Source of the DNA: Desulfofundulus thermosubterraneus DSM 16057 | GTDB lineage: Bacteria; Bacillota; Desulfotomaculia; Desulfotomaculales; Desulfovirgulaceae | Direction of reading: 5' to 3' | Assembly: GCF_900142025.1 (NCBI RefSeq) | Contig: NZ_FQZM01000007.1 | Coordinates: 1-64,000 of the forward strand | DNA length: 64,000 nt | Shown here: one piece after another, positions 16,636 through 25,441 of the stretch | Layout: every line of letters begins with the position of its first letter | Position numbering within the stretch: the first letter of the stretch is position 1 | Made by a program: the position numbers and the translations under genes | Notes under the pieces: model-generated | The model's input: the letters and a program-made list of their open reading frames with translations, nothing else | Told to the model about the DNA's origin: nothing | Databases searched by the model: none

Positions 16636-17553
16636 ATGGGGGGCGGGGTTAAGCTGGGACTGGCTTTGGGTGGCGGCTTTTTGCGGGGTATAGCCCATGT
16701 TGGTGTGTTGAAAGTGTTGGCTGTCGAGGGGATTGAACCGCACCTGGTAGCAGGAACCAGTGCTGGCAGCATAGTTGCCGCGCTTTACTGCAGCGGTTGG
16801 AGCATCCGGGAAATGGAAAAGCTGGCCCTGGAAGTAAATCCCCAGGATATTTACGATCTGGGGCCTATGTTTGTTAACCTGGGAGCCATGGCCGTTAAGG
16901 TTCTCATCGATTTATTTCATTTGCCCGTACCCTTTCCTTCTCCCCTGGGGTTAATGTCGGGTTGCAAGCTGGAAAGTTGGGTGGAACGCCTGGTGGAGCG
17001 GAAAACCTTCCGCCAGCTGAGGAAGTTGCTCGCCATTACTTCAGTGGATATTCACACCGGACACCGTATTATTTTCGTCAGTGAAGATGTCAACTACAGC
17101 CCTCCACCCGAGGATATTTATTTTATCCGCGGGGTACCGGTGGCCCGGGCGGTGCGGGCCAGCTGTTCCGTTCCGGGACTATTTGAACCGAAGAAAATTG
17201 GCGACCGGCTGTTAGTCGACGGCGGTCTGCGGGAAAATGTACCGGTGGAAGTGCTTCATCTTCTTGGCGCCGATGTGGTGGTGGGAGTAGATGTGGGGTA
17301 CGAAGGAGAGCACTATAAGCCAATTGAAAATATGGTCCAGTTACTCACTCAATCGCTGGATATTATCGGCAGCGAGGTTACCCGGGTTAAATTGGAAAAC
17401 TATGCCGACGTAGTGATCCGCCCCGTTCTCACCGGGGTTACCCCCTGGGACTTCTCCCGCAATGCTTACTGCATTGCTCAGGGAGAAAAGGCCGCTAGAG
17501 CATCGCTCCCCGAGTTAAAACGCGTGTTGCAGGAAAAAAGAAGCCGGAGTTAG
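16636..17553 (+). CDS. Patatin-like phospholipase / RssA-type esterase
   Basis: A 305-residue patatin-fold hydrolase. The oxyanion loop is GGGFLRGIAHVGVL near the N-terminus, the nucleophile Ser sits in GTSAG, and the dyad Asp in VDGGL (about residue 195). Such proteins cleave acyl esters of lipids; the substrate is unknown. AGGAGGG lies six bases before the ATG at 16636, so the longer upstream frame was not used. A terminator directly follows. Confidence 0.92.
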   Translation: MGGGVKLGLALGGGFLRGIAHVGVLKVLAVEGIEPHLVAGTSAGSIVAALYCSGWSIREMEKLALEVNPQDIYDLGPMFVNLGAMAVKVLIDLFHLPVPFPSPLGLMSGCKLESWVERLVERKTFRQLRKLLAITSVDIHTGHRIIFVSEDVNYSPPPEDIYFIRGVPVARAVRASCSVPGLFEPKKIGDRLLVDGGLRENVPVEVLHLLGADVVVGVDVGYEGEHYKPIENMVQLLTQSLDIIGSEVTRVKLENYADVVIRPVLTGVTPWDFSRNAYCIAQGEKAARASLPELKRVLQEKRSRS

Positions 17554-17587
17554 CCCCGACCTTTCTAGGGTAGGGGCTATTTTTTTA
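17551..17587 (+). terminator. Rho-independent terminator after the patatin-like gene
   Basis: TAGCCCC (17551-17557, including the stop codon) pairs with GGGGCTA (17573-17579) and is followed by a run of seven T. Confidence 0.85.
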
Positions 17588-17589
17588 CT

Positions 17590-17617
17590 TTGCTTTAGGA
17601 TAAGGCCGGTATATAAT
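17590..17617 (+). promoter_or_regulatory. Probable promoter of the MetE/UROD-like gene
   Basis: TATAAT at 17612-17617 with a weak TTGCTT 16 bases ahead; the start codon at 17646 follows by 28 bases. Confidence 0.4.
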
Positions 17618-17645
17618 TACCTTGTTAGAAAAGGAGGGATTTGTG

Positions 17646-18716
17646 ATGACCTTTTCTCCCGGCGGTTTAGCTACAGGTATTGGTAGCCTGCCTTATACCG
17701 ACCCGGGACAGGCCCTGCCCCTGATTAGAGAAAACATGCCCGTTATTCCCCACTGGCCCCAGCTGCCCCAAAGGGGTGGTGTCGAGGGCTTTGTGTACCA
17801 GTTTTTACAACCCCTGGTCCACTTTGAGTTGTTGCTGATGGAAAATGACGGGGCTGTGTTTGATGATGAAAACCCCCACTGGCCAGAAAAGCTCACTAAC
17901 TTTTATACGGCCTACCTGGCCGTGGAAGAAAAAGACCTCACCGCCCTGGAATACTTTACCCTGCCCCGCGAGGCAGCGGCAGGTTTTTATGCCTTCATGG
18001 AAGAAATGGCCAGGGATATGGGGGAGGCCCTTTATCTCAAGGGCCACCTGGCCGGCCCCCTTACCGTTGCCTTTCAATTGAAGAACCGCCGGGGCCGGGT
18101 GGCCTATTACGAGGACCAGCTGCGGGACCTGGTGGTAAAAACCCTGGCCGCCCACGCTTACTGGCAGGCCCGTACCCTGGCCGGCCTTAACCGGACACCC
18201 ATCATTTTCGTGGACGAGCCGGCCATCAGCGTCTACGGCCAGTCCACTTATATTACCGTCACCCGGGAGATGATCAAAACCGATCTCAACGCCATTTTTC
18301 ACTTTATTCACCAGGCGGGCGGGTTGGCCGGGGTGCATTCCTGCGATGCCATAGACTGGTCCATCCTCTGTGAATGTGATCTGGACATTATCAATTTGGA
18401 TGCCTATAACTTTGGACCATCCCTGTTTGTTTACGCCCGAGAATTAAGGGACTTCATTGAAAGAGGTGGGGTCATTGCGTGGGGTATCGTGCCCACCTCT
18501 GAAAAGGCCTTTGGTGAAGACGCGGAATCCCTGCTGTTGAGATGGAAAGAACTTATCCGGGGCCTGGTAGAGCGGGGTATCCCGGCTGAGCTGTTGCACC
18601 GCCAGTCCATGATTACCCCTGCCTGTGGCACCGGGCTTTTGGCCCCGGAACTGGCCGAGCATATTTACCGTCTCACCCGGCAAGTGTCGGAGCGGGTTAA
18701 TGAGGGGGCGTTTTAA
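17646..18716 (+). CDS. Methionine synthase II / uroporphyrinogen decarboxylase-like protein
   Basis: About 356 residues of the UROD/MetE-like TIM-barrel superfamily. It starts FSPGGLATGIGSLPYTDPGQAL, the usual opening of cobalamin-independent methionine synthase-like proteins, and has HSCDAIDWSIL and ITPACGTGLL, where His and Cys could bind zinc. It lacks the N-terminal half of full MetE, so a methyl transfer role is possible but the substrate is unknown. AAGGAGGG lies before GTGATG; the ATG is used. The next gene begins 2 bases after its stop, so they are cotranscribed. Confidence 0.82.
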   Translation: MTFSPGGLATGIGSLPYTDPGQALPLIRENMPVIPHWPQLPQRGGVEGFVYQFLQPLVHFELLLMENDGAVFDDENPHWPEKLTNFYTAYLAVEEKDLTALEYFTLPREAAAGFYAFMEEMARDMGEALYLKGHLAGPLTVAFQLKNRRGRVAYYEDQLRDLVVKTLAAHAYWQARTLAGLNRTPIIFVDEPAISVYGQSTYITVTREMIKTDLNAIFHFIHQAGGLAGVHSCDAIDWSILCECDLDIINLDAYNFGPSLFVYARELRDFIERGGVIAWGIVPTSEKAFGEDAESLLLRWKELIRGLVERGIPAELLHRQSMITPACGTGLLAPELAEHIYRLTRQVSERVNEGAF

Positions 18717-18718
18717 TC

Positions 18719-19522
18719 GTGCTGCCCGACCTGCACCTGCACACCAGACGTTGCGGGCACGCCACGGGAGATATGGAGGAGTATATTGCTATGGCCCGCT
18801 ACCGGGGTCTTAAACATATCGGTTTTGCCGATCATGTTCCCATGTACTGGCTGCCTCCCGGCCAGCGGGATCCGGAACTGGCCATGAGCGAGGAGGAGTT
18901 GCCCCGGTATGTTGAGTCAATCCGGAAGCTTAAGCAGAGCTGTTCCGCTCTGACCATCTATTTGGGGATAGAGTGCGATTATATACCGGGTTACGAAAAC
19001 CACCTGGGTGTGCTCCTTTCCCGTTACCCCTTCGACTATGTTCTAGGTTCGGTGCACTACCTGGACGGCTGGGGTTTTGATAACCCGGACCTGGTGGAGG
19101 AATACATCCGGCGGGATGTTGATGAATTATACCGGCAGTACTTTCAACTGGTGCAGCAGGCGGCCTGCGCGGGTCTTTTTGATGCCATCGCCCACCCGGA
19201 TTTAATCAAAAAGTTTGGTTACCGGGCACGCATAGACTTGCAGGAGCTTTACGAAGAGACGGCCCGGGCCTTTGCCGAGGGTGGTGTATGCGTGGAGGTC
19301 AATACGGCTGGTTTGCGCATGCCCGCCGGGGAAATTTACCCCTCTTTAGATTTCCTCAAGCTCTGCCGCCGCTACCACGTTCCGGTGACCGTGGGCTCCG
19401 ATGCCCACCAACCCCACCTGGTTGCTTACGGCTGGGATCAGGCAAGGCAATGGTTGCAAGTTGCCGGCTACCGTGAGGTGGTGGTGTTCAAAGAACGGGT
19501 GCGGGAGACAATACCTCTCTAA
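18719..19522 (+). CDS. hisJ: PHP-domain phosphatase, HisJ histidinol-phosphatase family
   Basis: A 267-residue PHP-fold metal-dependent phosphoesterase. The metal motifs are DLHLHT (residues 4-9), GFADHVP, GIECDYIPG, SVHYLD, AIAHPDL and GSDAHQP, as expected for HisJ-type histidinol-phosphatase. Starts with GTG. No other his genes are present, so the substrate may be another phosphomonoester; the symbol is given on family grounds. Confidence 0.82.
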   Translation: MLPDLHLHTRRCGHATGDMEEYIAMARYRGLKHIGFADHVPMYWLPPGQRDPELAMSEEELPRYVESIRKLKQSCSALTIYLGIECDYIPGYENHLGVLLSRYPFDYVLGSVHYLDGWGFDNPDLVEEYIRRDVDELYRQYFQLVQQAACAGLFDAIAHPDLIKKFGYRARIDLQELYEETARAFAEGGVCVEVNTAGLRMPAGEIYPSLDFLKLCRRYHVPVTVGSDAHQPHLVAYGWDQARQWLQVAGYREVVVFKERVRETIPL

Positions 19523-19535
19523 TAGTAGCCTTGAC

Positions 19536-19569
19536 ATAGCCAGAAAAAGCTGGCTATTTTTATTTTTTT
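19536..19569 (+). terminator. Rho-independent terminator
   Basis: ATAGCCAG (19536-19543), loop AAAAAG, CTGGCTAT (19550-19557), then a T-rich run. It separates the hisJ-like unit from the dcw cluster. Confidence 0.88.
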
Positions 19570-19612
19570 CCTGTGAGCCTGCAGGAATTCATTTCTCTCT
19601 GGAGAATTTAGG

Positions 19613-19657
19613 GTGGTGAGATGTGGAGTGAAGTGGAATCAAAGTGGATCATAGTGG
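19613..19657 (+). promoter_or_regulatory. Five GTGG boxes, probable MraZ operator
   Basis: GTGG begins at 19613, 19623, 19633, 19644 and 19654, with steps of 10, 10, 11 and 10 bases, so all boxes lie on one helix face. MraZ proteins are known to bind short direct repeats with about one-turn spacing (TGGGN in E. coli, AAAGTGG-like in others). The array ends 10 bases before the mraZ ATG, which fits autorepression of the dcw operon. Confidence 0.7.
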
Positions 19658-19667
19658 GGCATCCGGC

Positions 19668-20090
19668 ATGTTTTTAGGCGAGTACCGGCATACCATTGAT
19701 GCCAAGGGACGGTTGATTATACCAGCCCGCTTCCGCGAAGGCCTGGGCGAAAAATTCGTTTTGACCAAGGGTCTGGACGGATGCCTTTTCGCCTACCCCC
19801 CTCAAGAATGGGCGGAAATGGAAAATAAGATGCGGTCCTTACCCTTGACCAGGGCCGACGCCCGGGCCTTTGTGCGTTTTTTCTTTGCCGGTGCCTGTGA
19901 ATGCGAGGTAGATAAACAGGGTAGAATACTTATTCCAGGAAACTTAAGGGAATATGCGGGTATCGAAAAGGACGTAGTGGTGATTGGTGTTTCCGCCAGG
20001 GTGGAGATCTGGTCTGCTGAGCGGTGGGAGGCCTATAACTCCCAGGCGGCCGGTCAGGTGGAAGAAATTGCGGAGAAAATTGTGCTTTGA
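19668..20090 (+). CDS. mraZ: Transcriptional regulator MraZ
   Basis: A 140-residue protein with two SpoVT/AbrB-like repeats, each with a DxxGR core: [14 protein letters not shown] and [14 protein letters not shown]. MraZ forms ring-shaped oligomers that bind the dcw promoter. The start at 19668 ([16 protein letters not shown]) matches the family; a GTG at 19644 in the same frame falls inside the operator and is not favoured. It is the first gene of the division and cell-wall cluster. Confidence 0.95.
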   Translation: MFLGEYRHTIDAKGRLIIPARFREGLGEKFVLTKGLDGCLFAYPPQEWAEMENKMRSLPLTRADARAFVRFFFAGACECEVDKQGRILIPGNLREYAGIEKDVVVIGVSARVEIWSAERWEAYNSQAAGQVEEIAEKIVL

Positions 20091-20114
20091 GAGGCGTTAG
20101 GGCAAGATCAGGGG

Positions 20115-21089
20115 ATGGAGGAAAGAAAGTTCACTCATCAACCGGTATTGCTGGAGGAAGTGCTGGCATGGTTGAACCCGCAAAGCGGGGGCACCTATGT
20201 GGACTGCACCGTCGGGGGAGGGGGGCACGCTGCAGCCATCCTGGAAAAGAGCAGCCCCGCCGGCTGCCTGATCGGCCTGGACCAGGACCCCCATGCCCTG
20301 GAAGCGGCCGCCCGGTACCTGGCTCCTTACGGGGAACGAGTCACCCTGGTAAGGGAAAACTTTATCAACCTGCCCCAGGTCCTGGATGAACTGGGTATTC
20401 CGGCTGTAAACGGCATACTCTTTGACCTTGGTGTGAGTTCTCCTCAACTGGATGTTCCTGAACGGGGTTTCAGCTACCACCACGAGGGTCCCCTGGATAT
20501 GCGCATGGACCCGGCTATGCGCCACACTGCCGCCGACCTGGTCAATAACCTGGGAGAAGAGGAACTGGCCGGGATCATTGCCCGCTATGGCGAGGAACGC
20601 TGGGCCAGGAGGATTGCTTCCTTCATTGTGCGGAAAAGACAGCACCAGCCCATAATAACTACTTCCCAGCTGGTGGAAATAATCAAAGAAGCAATTCCGG
20701 CAAAAAGCAGGCGCAGCGGCCCCCACCCAGCCCGGCGAACCTTTAAGGCCTTAAGAATTGCCGTAAACCGGGAACTGGAGGTTCTGCCGGAAGCTTTGCG
20801 CCAGGCGGTTGACCTACTTTTGCCAGGAGGACGCATTCTGGTGATCACTTTTCACTCACTGGAGGACCGGATCGTCAAAAATTCATTTCGCCGGCTGGCC
20901 AATCCATGCGTGTGCCCACCCAGTTTTCCCCAGTGCATATGCGGGCAAAAGCCTGTGCTGCGGGTACTTACACCCGGGGGGGTGGCACCCTCGGAAAGGG
21001 AGGTAAATTTAAATCCCCGCTCCCGCAGTGCCCGCTTAAGGGTGGCAGAAAAATTAAGCCCGGTTCTAAATGCCACGGGGGGTGAATAA
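20115..21089 (+). CDS. rsmH: 16S rRNA m4C1402 methyltransferase RsmH
   Basis: A 324-residue SAM-dependent methyltransferase that methylates N4 of C1402 in 16S rRNA. It starts [13 protein letters not shown], has the SAM loop [24 protein letters not shown], and [12 protein letters not shown], then [12 protein letters not shown], all typical. It lies 24 bases after mraZ, its usual position. Confidence 0.97.
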   Translation: MEERKFTHQPVLLEEVLAWLNPQSGGTYVDCTVGGGGHAAAILEKSSPAGCLIGLDQDPHALEAAARYLAPYGERVTLVRENFINLPQVLDELGIPAVNGILFDLGVSSPQLDVPERGFSYHHEGPLDMRMDPAMRHTAADLVNNLGEEELAGIIARYGEERWARRIASFIVRKRQHQPIITTSQLVEIIKEAIPAKSRRSGPHPARRTFKALRIAVNRELEVLPEALRQAVDLLLPGGRILVITFHSLEDRIVKNSFRRLANPCVCPPSFPQCICGQKPVLRVLTPGGVAPSEREVNLNPRSRSARLRVAEKLSPVLNATGGE

Positions 21090-21092
21090 GCT

Positions 21093-21599
21093 TTGATAGT
21101 AGCCAAGGAACAACCTTACCACCAAAGCCCGCCCGGGAAAGGGTTAACCCCCGCGGGTCATCCCCGGCCGCAAGCACGGCCCCGGGAACATCTGGTATTA
21201 ATGCTCCTGATCCTGCTCGTTTTTGCATTGGGTATCTTGATTTCGATTTTCTACTCCCGGGTACTCATTACCGGGTATCAGATCACCCGCATGCAAAAAG
21301 AGCTGGCAGAGCTGGAAATCGAGACCCGGGGTCTTGCCGAGGAGGTGTCCAGGCTATCCTCCCTGGAACGGGTGGAGGCCGTGGCCACCACCCGCTTGGG
21401 CATGGTGAAGCCAGACGAGCGCCAGGTGGTACTGGTGAAGGCTGCAGGCGAGTTCCAGGATGCCCTCCCGGAACCCAGGCCGGCCGAAAAATCTGCGTCC
21501 GGTGATACGGAGAAGGGGCGTACACCCAGGGAGCATCACTGGATCCTGCAGGCCCTGACCGATCTGGTCATTCACCGTTCCTCAAAACATTCCGGCTAA
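21093..21599 (+). CDS. ftsL: FtsL-like septum formation initiator
   Basis: A 168-residue bitopic membrane protein: a hydrophilic N-terminus of about 35 residues, one transmembrane helix (about 37-56), and an external leucine-zipper-like coiled coil (MQKELAELEIETRGLAEEV). It would join FtsQ/DivIB and DivIC at the septum to control the PBP and FtsW. Starts with TTG behind GGGGGGTG. Sequence is poorly conserved, so the call rests on topology and on its place between rsmH and the PBP gene. Confidence 0.82.
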   Translation: MIVAKEQPYHQSPPGKGLTPAGHPRPQARPREHLVLMLLILLVFALGILISIFYSRVLITGYQITRMQKELAELEIETRGLAEEVSRLSSLERVEAVATTRLGMVKPDERQVVLVKAAGEFQDALPEPRPAEKSASGDTEKGRTPREHHWILQALTDLVIHRSSKHSG

Positions 21600-21644
21600 A
21601 GAACACATTTTTTCACGGGTGGGCGCTATCTGGAGGAGAAGGGT

Positions 21645-23828
21645 ATGCGCACCACCAACATCATTATCCGCCGCAGGTTGACTTCTCTTTTCCTTTTGGC
21701 CACTGCGGCCCTCGTTGCTTTAATAGGCCGTTTGGCGTGGATCCAGTTTGTACGGGCGGATGAACTGCAGCAAAAGGCCCTGGAAGTGCGGATGCGGGAT
21801 ATTCCGGTGGAGGCCAAGCGAGGAAATATTTACGACCGGAACGGCCGTCTACTGGTAACCAGCGTCAGCGCGGAGTCTCTTTATGCCATCCCCTACCTCG
21901 TAAAGGATCCCCGCCGGGTTGCGGAACAGCTTGCACCTCTCCTGGATATGAAAGTGGAACGCCTCTACCAAATCCTCTCCCGCAAATCATGCTATGAATG
22001 GGTTGCCCGCAAATTAGAACCGGGGACAGTGGAGAAAATTAAGCAGCTCAAATTGCCCGGTCTCTTTTTTGTGGAAGAAAGCATCAGGCATTACGTGTTT
22101 GGTTCCCTGGCGCCCCATGTCCTGGGCTTTACAGGGATAGACAACCAGGGGCTCATGGGCATAGAAAAGACCTTTGACCGGGAATTACAGGGAACCCGCG
22201 GCCGCATTGTGGTGGAACAGGATGCCACCGGACGGGAGGTTCCCGGGGCGTTGCATAAATATATTCCCCCCCGGCAGGGAAACAGCCTAGTGTTGACTCT
22301 GGATGAAACCATCCAGCAGTTTGTTGAACGGGAACTGGACCGGGTGGTGGCCAAATATAACCCCAAACTGGCGGTGATTATCGTTATGGACCCCCGGACT
22401 GGGGAAATCCTGGCCATGGGTAATCGCCCCACCTTTGATTCGAAAAACTGGATGACTGCCCCGCAGGGGGTTTGGGATCGTAATCCAGCCATCTGGTACA
22501 ATTACGAGCCGGGTTCCACCTTTAAAATCATTACCACTGCAGCAGCCATCAGCGAAGGGGTGGTTAAGGCCGATGACCAGTTCTTCGATCCGGGCTACAT
22601 AAAGGTTGCCGACCGCTACATACGCTGTTGGGCTGACGGCGGCCACGGCAGCCAGACCTTTGAACAGGTGGTGATGAATTCCTGTAACCCCGGATTTGTA
22701 GAGGTGGGCCTGCGCCTGGGAAAGGAAAAGTTTTACTCATACATCAAGAAATTTGGATTTGGAGATGTAACCGGCATTGACCTGCCCGGGGAGGCCACCG
22801 GTATTCTCATTCCCGAAAAAAAGGCAACTAACCTTAACCTGGCTACCATGGCCATAGGCCAGTCCATTGCCGTAACGCCAATTCAATTGCTAACTGCTAC
22901 CTGCGCTGTGGCCAACGGTGGTGTTTTATTGCGCCCCCATCTGGTAAAAGAAATCCGTGACCCGGCAGGCAAGGTAATTAAGACCTTCCAGCCCGATGTG
23001 GTGCGCCGGGTGCTTGACCAGGAAAAGGCCCGCCAGGTGGCGGGTCTGCTCCAGGCGGTGGTCATGAAGGGTACCGGTAGAAATGCCTTCATTGACGGCT
23101 ACCGGGTGGCCGGCAAAACCGGTACCGCCCAGGTGGTTGGGGAAGGGGGCGGCTACGTAAGCGGGAAATACGTGGCTTCCTTTACCGGCTTTGCCCCGGC
23201 AGATAACCCGCGGGTTGCCGCCCTGGTTATGGTTGCCGAGCCCCAGGGAGGTATCTATTACGGTAGCCAGGTGGCCGCTCCCGTGTTCCGGGAAGTGGTC
23301 CGGGACACTCTGCATTACCTGCAGGTACCCGAAACACCTGGCCTCGAAAAACCAAAGGATCCCTTCGTGTACTTTGAACAGCTCCGGGTTAAGGTCCGGG
23401 TGCCAAACGTGGTGAATTATCCCCTGGAAACGGCCCAGAATATCTTGCGCGAGGGAGGACTATCCTTTGTAGTCCGGGGGGAGGGGGCCATCGTCCAGGA
23501 TCAGACACCTAAAGCGGGGGCGGAGGTGTTAAGCGGCACCTCGGTGGTGCTGGATCTGCAGCCTCCCGGGGGTAAATCAAGGGAAGGACCGGTTACTGTT
23601 CCCAATCTTACGGGCCTTACCATCACCGAGGTGGCCGCCCTGCTGGCGGGTATGGATCTCCGCCTGGAGGCGGTGGGGGTTGGGGAAGCCGCCAGTCAAA
23701 ACCCCCGGCCCGGGGAAAAAGTCCCCCGGGGTACCACAGTGAGGGTAGAGTTCACACCCAGATCCGGGTTGTCTCAGGCACCCCCTGCCACTGCCCGGCC
23801 GGTGGGGAAATTTGTGGAGAGGCCATAA
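21645..23828 (+). CDS. Class B penicillin-binding protein (FtsI/SpoVD type) with two PASTA domains
   Basis: A 727-residue transpeptidase that cross-links septal or cortex peptidoglycan. One N-terminal membrane anchor (about 10-30) is followed by a PBP dimerisation domain with RGNIYDRNGRLL. The transpeptidase has S-T-F-K near residue 290, S-C-N near 345, and K-T-G near 491. Two PASTA repeats follow (about 585-642 and 652-707). It is the only class B PBP in this cluster, so whether it acts as FtsI, SpoVD or both is unresolved. Confidence 0.94.
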   Translation: MRTTNIIIRRRLTSLFLLATAALVALIGRLAWIQFVRADELQQKALEVRMRDIPVEAKRGNIYDRNGRLLVTSVSAESLYAIPYLVKDPRRVAEQLAPLLDMKVERLYQILSRKSCYEWVARKLEPGTVEKIKQLKLPGLFFVEESIRHYVFGSLAPHVLGFTGIDNQGLMGIEKTFDRELQGTRGRIVVEQDATGREVPGALHKYIPPRQGNSLVLTLDETIQQFVERELDRVVAKYNPKLAVIIVMDPRTGEILAMGNRPTFDSKNWMTAPQGVWDRNPAIWYNYEPGSTFKIITTAAAISEGVVKADDQFFDPGYIKVADRYIRCWADGGHGSQTFEQVVMNSCNPGFVEVGLRLGKEKFYSYIKKFGFGDVTGIDLPGEATGILIPEKKATNLNLATMAIGQSIAVTPIQLLTATCAVANGGVLLRPHLVKEIRDPAGKVIKTFQPDVVRRVLDQEKARQVAGLLQAVVMKGTGRNAFIDGYRVAGKTGTAQVVGEGGGYVSGKYVASFTGFAPADNPRVAALVMVAEPQGGIYYGSQVAAPVFREVVRDTLHYLQVPETPGLEKPKDPFVYFEQLRVKVRVPNVVNYPLETAQNILREGGLSFVVRGEGAIVQDQTPKAGAEVLSGTSVVLDLQPPGGKSREGPVTVPNLTGLTITEVAALLAGMDLRLEAVGVGEAASQNPRPGEKVPRGTTVRVEFTPRSGLSQAPPATARPVGKFVERP

Positions 23829-23956
23829 CATGAGTTGTGTAATAATAAAATTGGAAATAATACCATAAAAAGGACAGAAGGGCTCTTATTGCATTGTCAC
23901 AGCAGGGGTGGTAGTATAACCACGGGAACCTTTCTGGTAAGGAAGGAGGATTTCGC

Positions 23957-25441
23957 TTGTTGTTTAGCGAGTTGATCGAGGGGCAAACCTGTCTGGCTGT
24001 AGGAGGCAATCAACAGGTACATATAGCGGGCATTGCTTACGACTCGCGGCAGGTGCAACCGGGTTTTCTGTTTGTTGCCGTGGAGGGCTTCACCACCGAT
24101 GGCCACCGTTATGTGGAACAGGCGGTATCCAGGGGTGCAGTAGCCGTGGTGGTGCAAAAGGAAATCCCCCTTCCTTCCGGTATTGCCTTCGCGCGGGTGC
24201 CCGACACCCGCCTGGCTCTGGCTTTGCTGGCTGCACGCTATTACAGTTATCCGTCCCGGAAGTTAAAATTAATCGGGGTTACCGGGACAAACGGTAAAAC
24301 CACTACCACCCATTTGCTGGCAGCCATTTACCGGGCGGTGGGAAATAAGGTGGGACTTATTGGTACCATTGCCAACTGGATTGGTGGCCGGGTATTGCCC
24401 GTATCCCACACTACCCCTGAATCCCTGGACCTACAAAAGTTGCTGGCAGAAATGGTAAATAATGGTATTGAAGTGGCGGTAATGGAGGTAAGTTCCCATG
24501 CCCTGGCTTTAAACCGGGTGGCCGGGTGTGCCTTTGATGCCGGGGTGTTTACGAATATTACGCAGGACCACCTGGATTTCCACCGGGACATGGAGGATTA
24601 CCTGGCGGCAAAGACGCTGTTGTTCCGGGGGCTGGGCCGGGATGGCAAGCCTGCCCTGGCGGTCATTAACGCCGACGATCCCCGGGCGGAAAGGATCGCG
24701 GCGGCAACAAAAGTGCCCGTTTATACCTACGGCCTTTCGGCGGAAGCGCAGGTGCGGGCCCAGGAGGTTAAAGTTACCCCCCGGGGCGCTTCTTTTACCG
24801 TCACCGGACCTTGGGGAGAATGCCCGGTTAACTTAAAATTAACCGGTTATTTCAACGTTTATAATGCCCTGGCCGCTCTCACGGCGGCATTGGCCGGGGG
24901 TGTTCCCTTACCGCTGGCGGTTCGGGCCCTGGAGTCGGTGGAAGGTGTGCCGGGTCGCTTTGAACTGGTAAACCGGGGGCAGGACTTTGCAGTAGTGGTG
25001 GACTACGCCCATACCCCCGACGGGCTGGAAAACATCCTCACCACCGCCCGGGCCATAACCAGGGGTAGGTTGATTACTGTATTTGGTTGTGGTGGCGATC
25101 GGGATCCCACCAAGCGGCCCCTCATGGGGGAGATTGCCGCGCGCCTGAGTGACCTTCCGGTGATTACTTCGGATAACCCCCGCACCGAGGATCCCATGAA
25201 GATTATTTCCCAGGTAGAAGAAGGGGTGCGGCGGATCCGTTCCGACTACCAGGTGGTGCCCGATCGGCGGCAAGCCATTCGCTTTGCCCTAGGGGTTGCC
25301 GCCCCGGGGGATACGGTCATTATTGCTGGCAAAGGACATGAGAATTATCAAATTATCGGTACAACTAAATATCCTTTTGATGATCGCAGTGAAGTTACTA
25401 AAGTACTGGACGACCTTTTGAGTAGAGGAGATGCGCCGTGA
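23957..25441 (+). CDS. murE: UDP-MurNAc-tripeptide synthetase MurE, meso-DAP adding
   Basis: A 494-residue ATP-dependent ligase that adds the third stem-peptide residue. The ATP loop is GVTGTNGKTTTTHL and the specificity motif is DNPRTEDP, where DNPR marks the meso-diaminopimelate type. Starts with TTG behind AAGGAGG. It overlaps murF by the usual four bases. Confidence 0.97.
   Translation: MLFSELIEGQTCLAVGGNQQVHIAGIAYDSRQVQPGFLFVAVEGFTTDGHRYVEQAVSRGAVAVVVQKEIPLPSGIAFARVPDTRLALALLAARYYSYPSRKLKLIGVTGTNGKTTTTHLLAAIYRAVGNKVGLIGTIANWIGGRVLPVSHTTPESLDLQKLLAEMVNNGIEVAVMEVSSHALALNRVAGCAFDAGVFTNITQDHLDFHRDMEDYLAAKTLLFRGLGRDGKPALAVINADDPRAERIAAATKVPVYTYGLSAEAQVRAQEVKVTPRGASFTVTGPWGECPVNLKLTGYFNVYNALAALTAALAGGVPLPLAVRALESVEGVPGRFELVNRGQDFAVVVDYAHTPDGLENILTTARAITRGRLITVFGCGGDRDPTKRPLMGEIAARLSDLPVITSDNPRTEDPMKIISQVEEGVRRIRSDYQVVPDRRQAIRFALGVAAPGDTVIIAGKGHENYQIIGTTKYPFDDRSEVTKVLDDLLSRGDAP

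Noticed and set aside
20097-20726. Minus-strand frame of 209 codons opposite rsmH
   Set aside because: Shadow of the conserved RsmH gene, no start signal.
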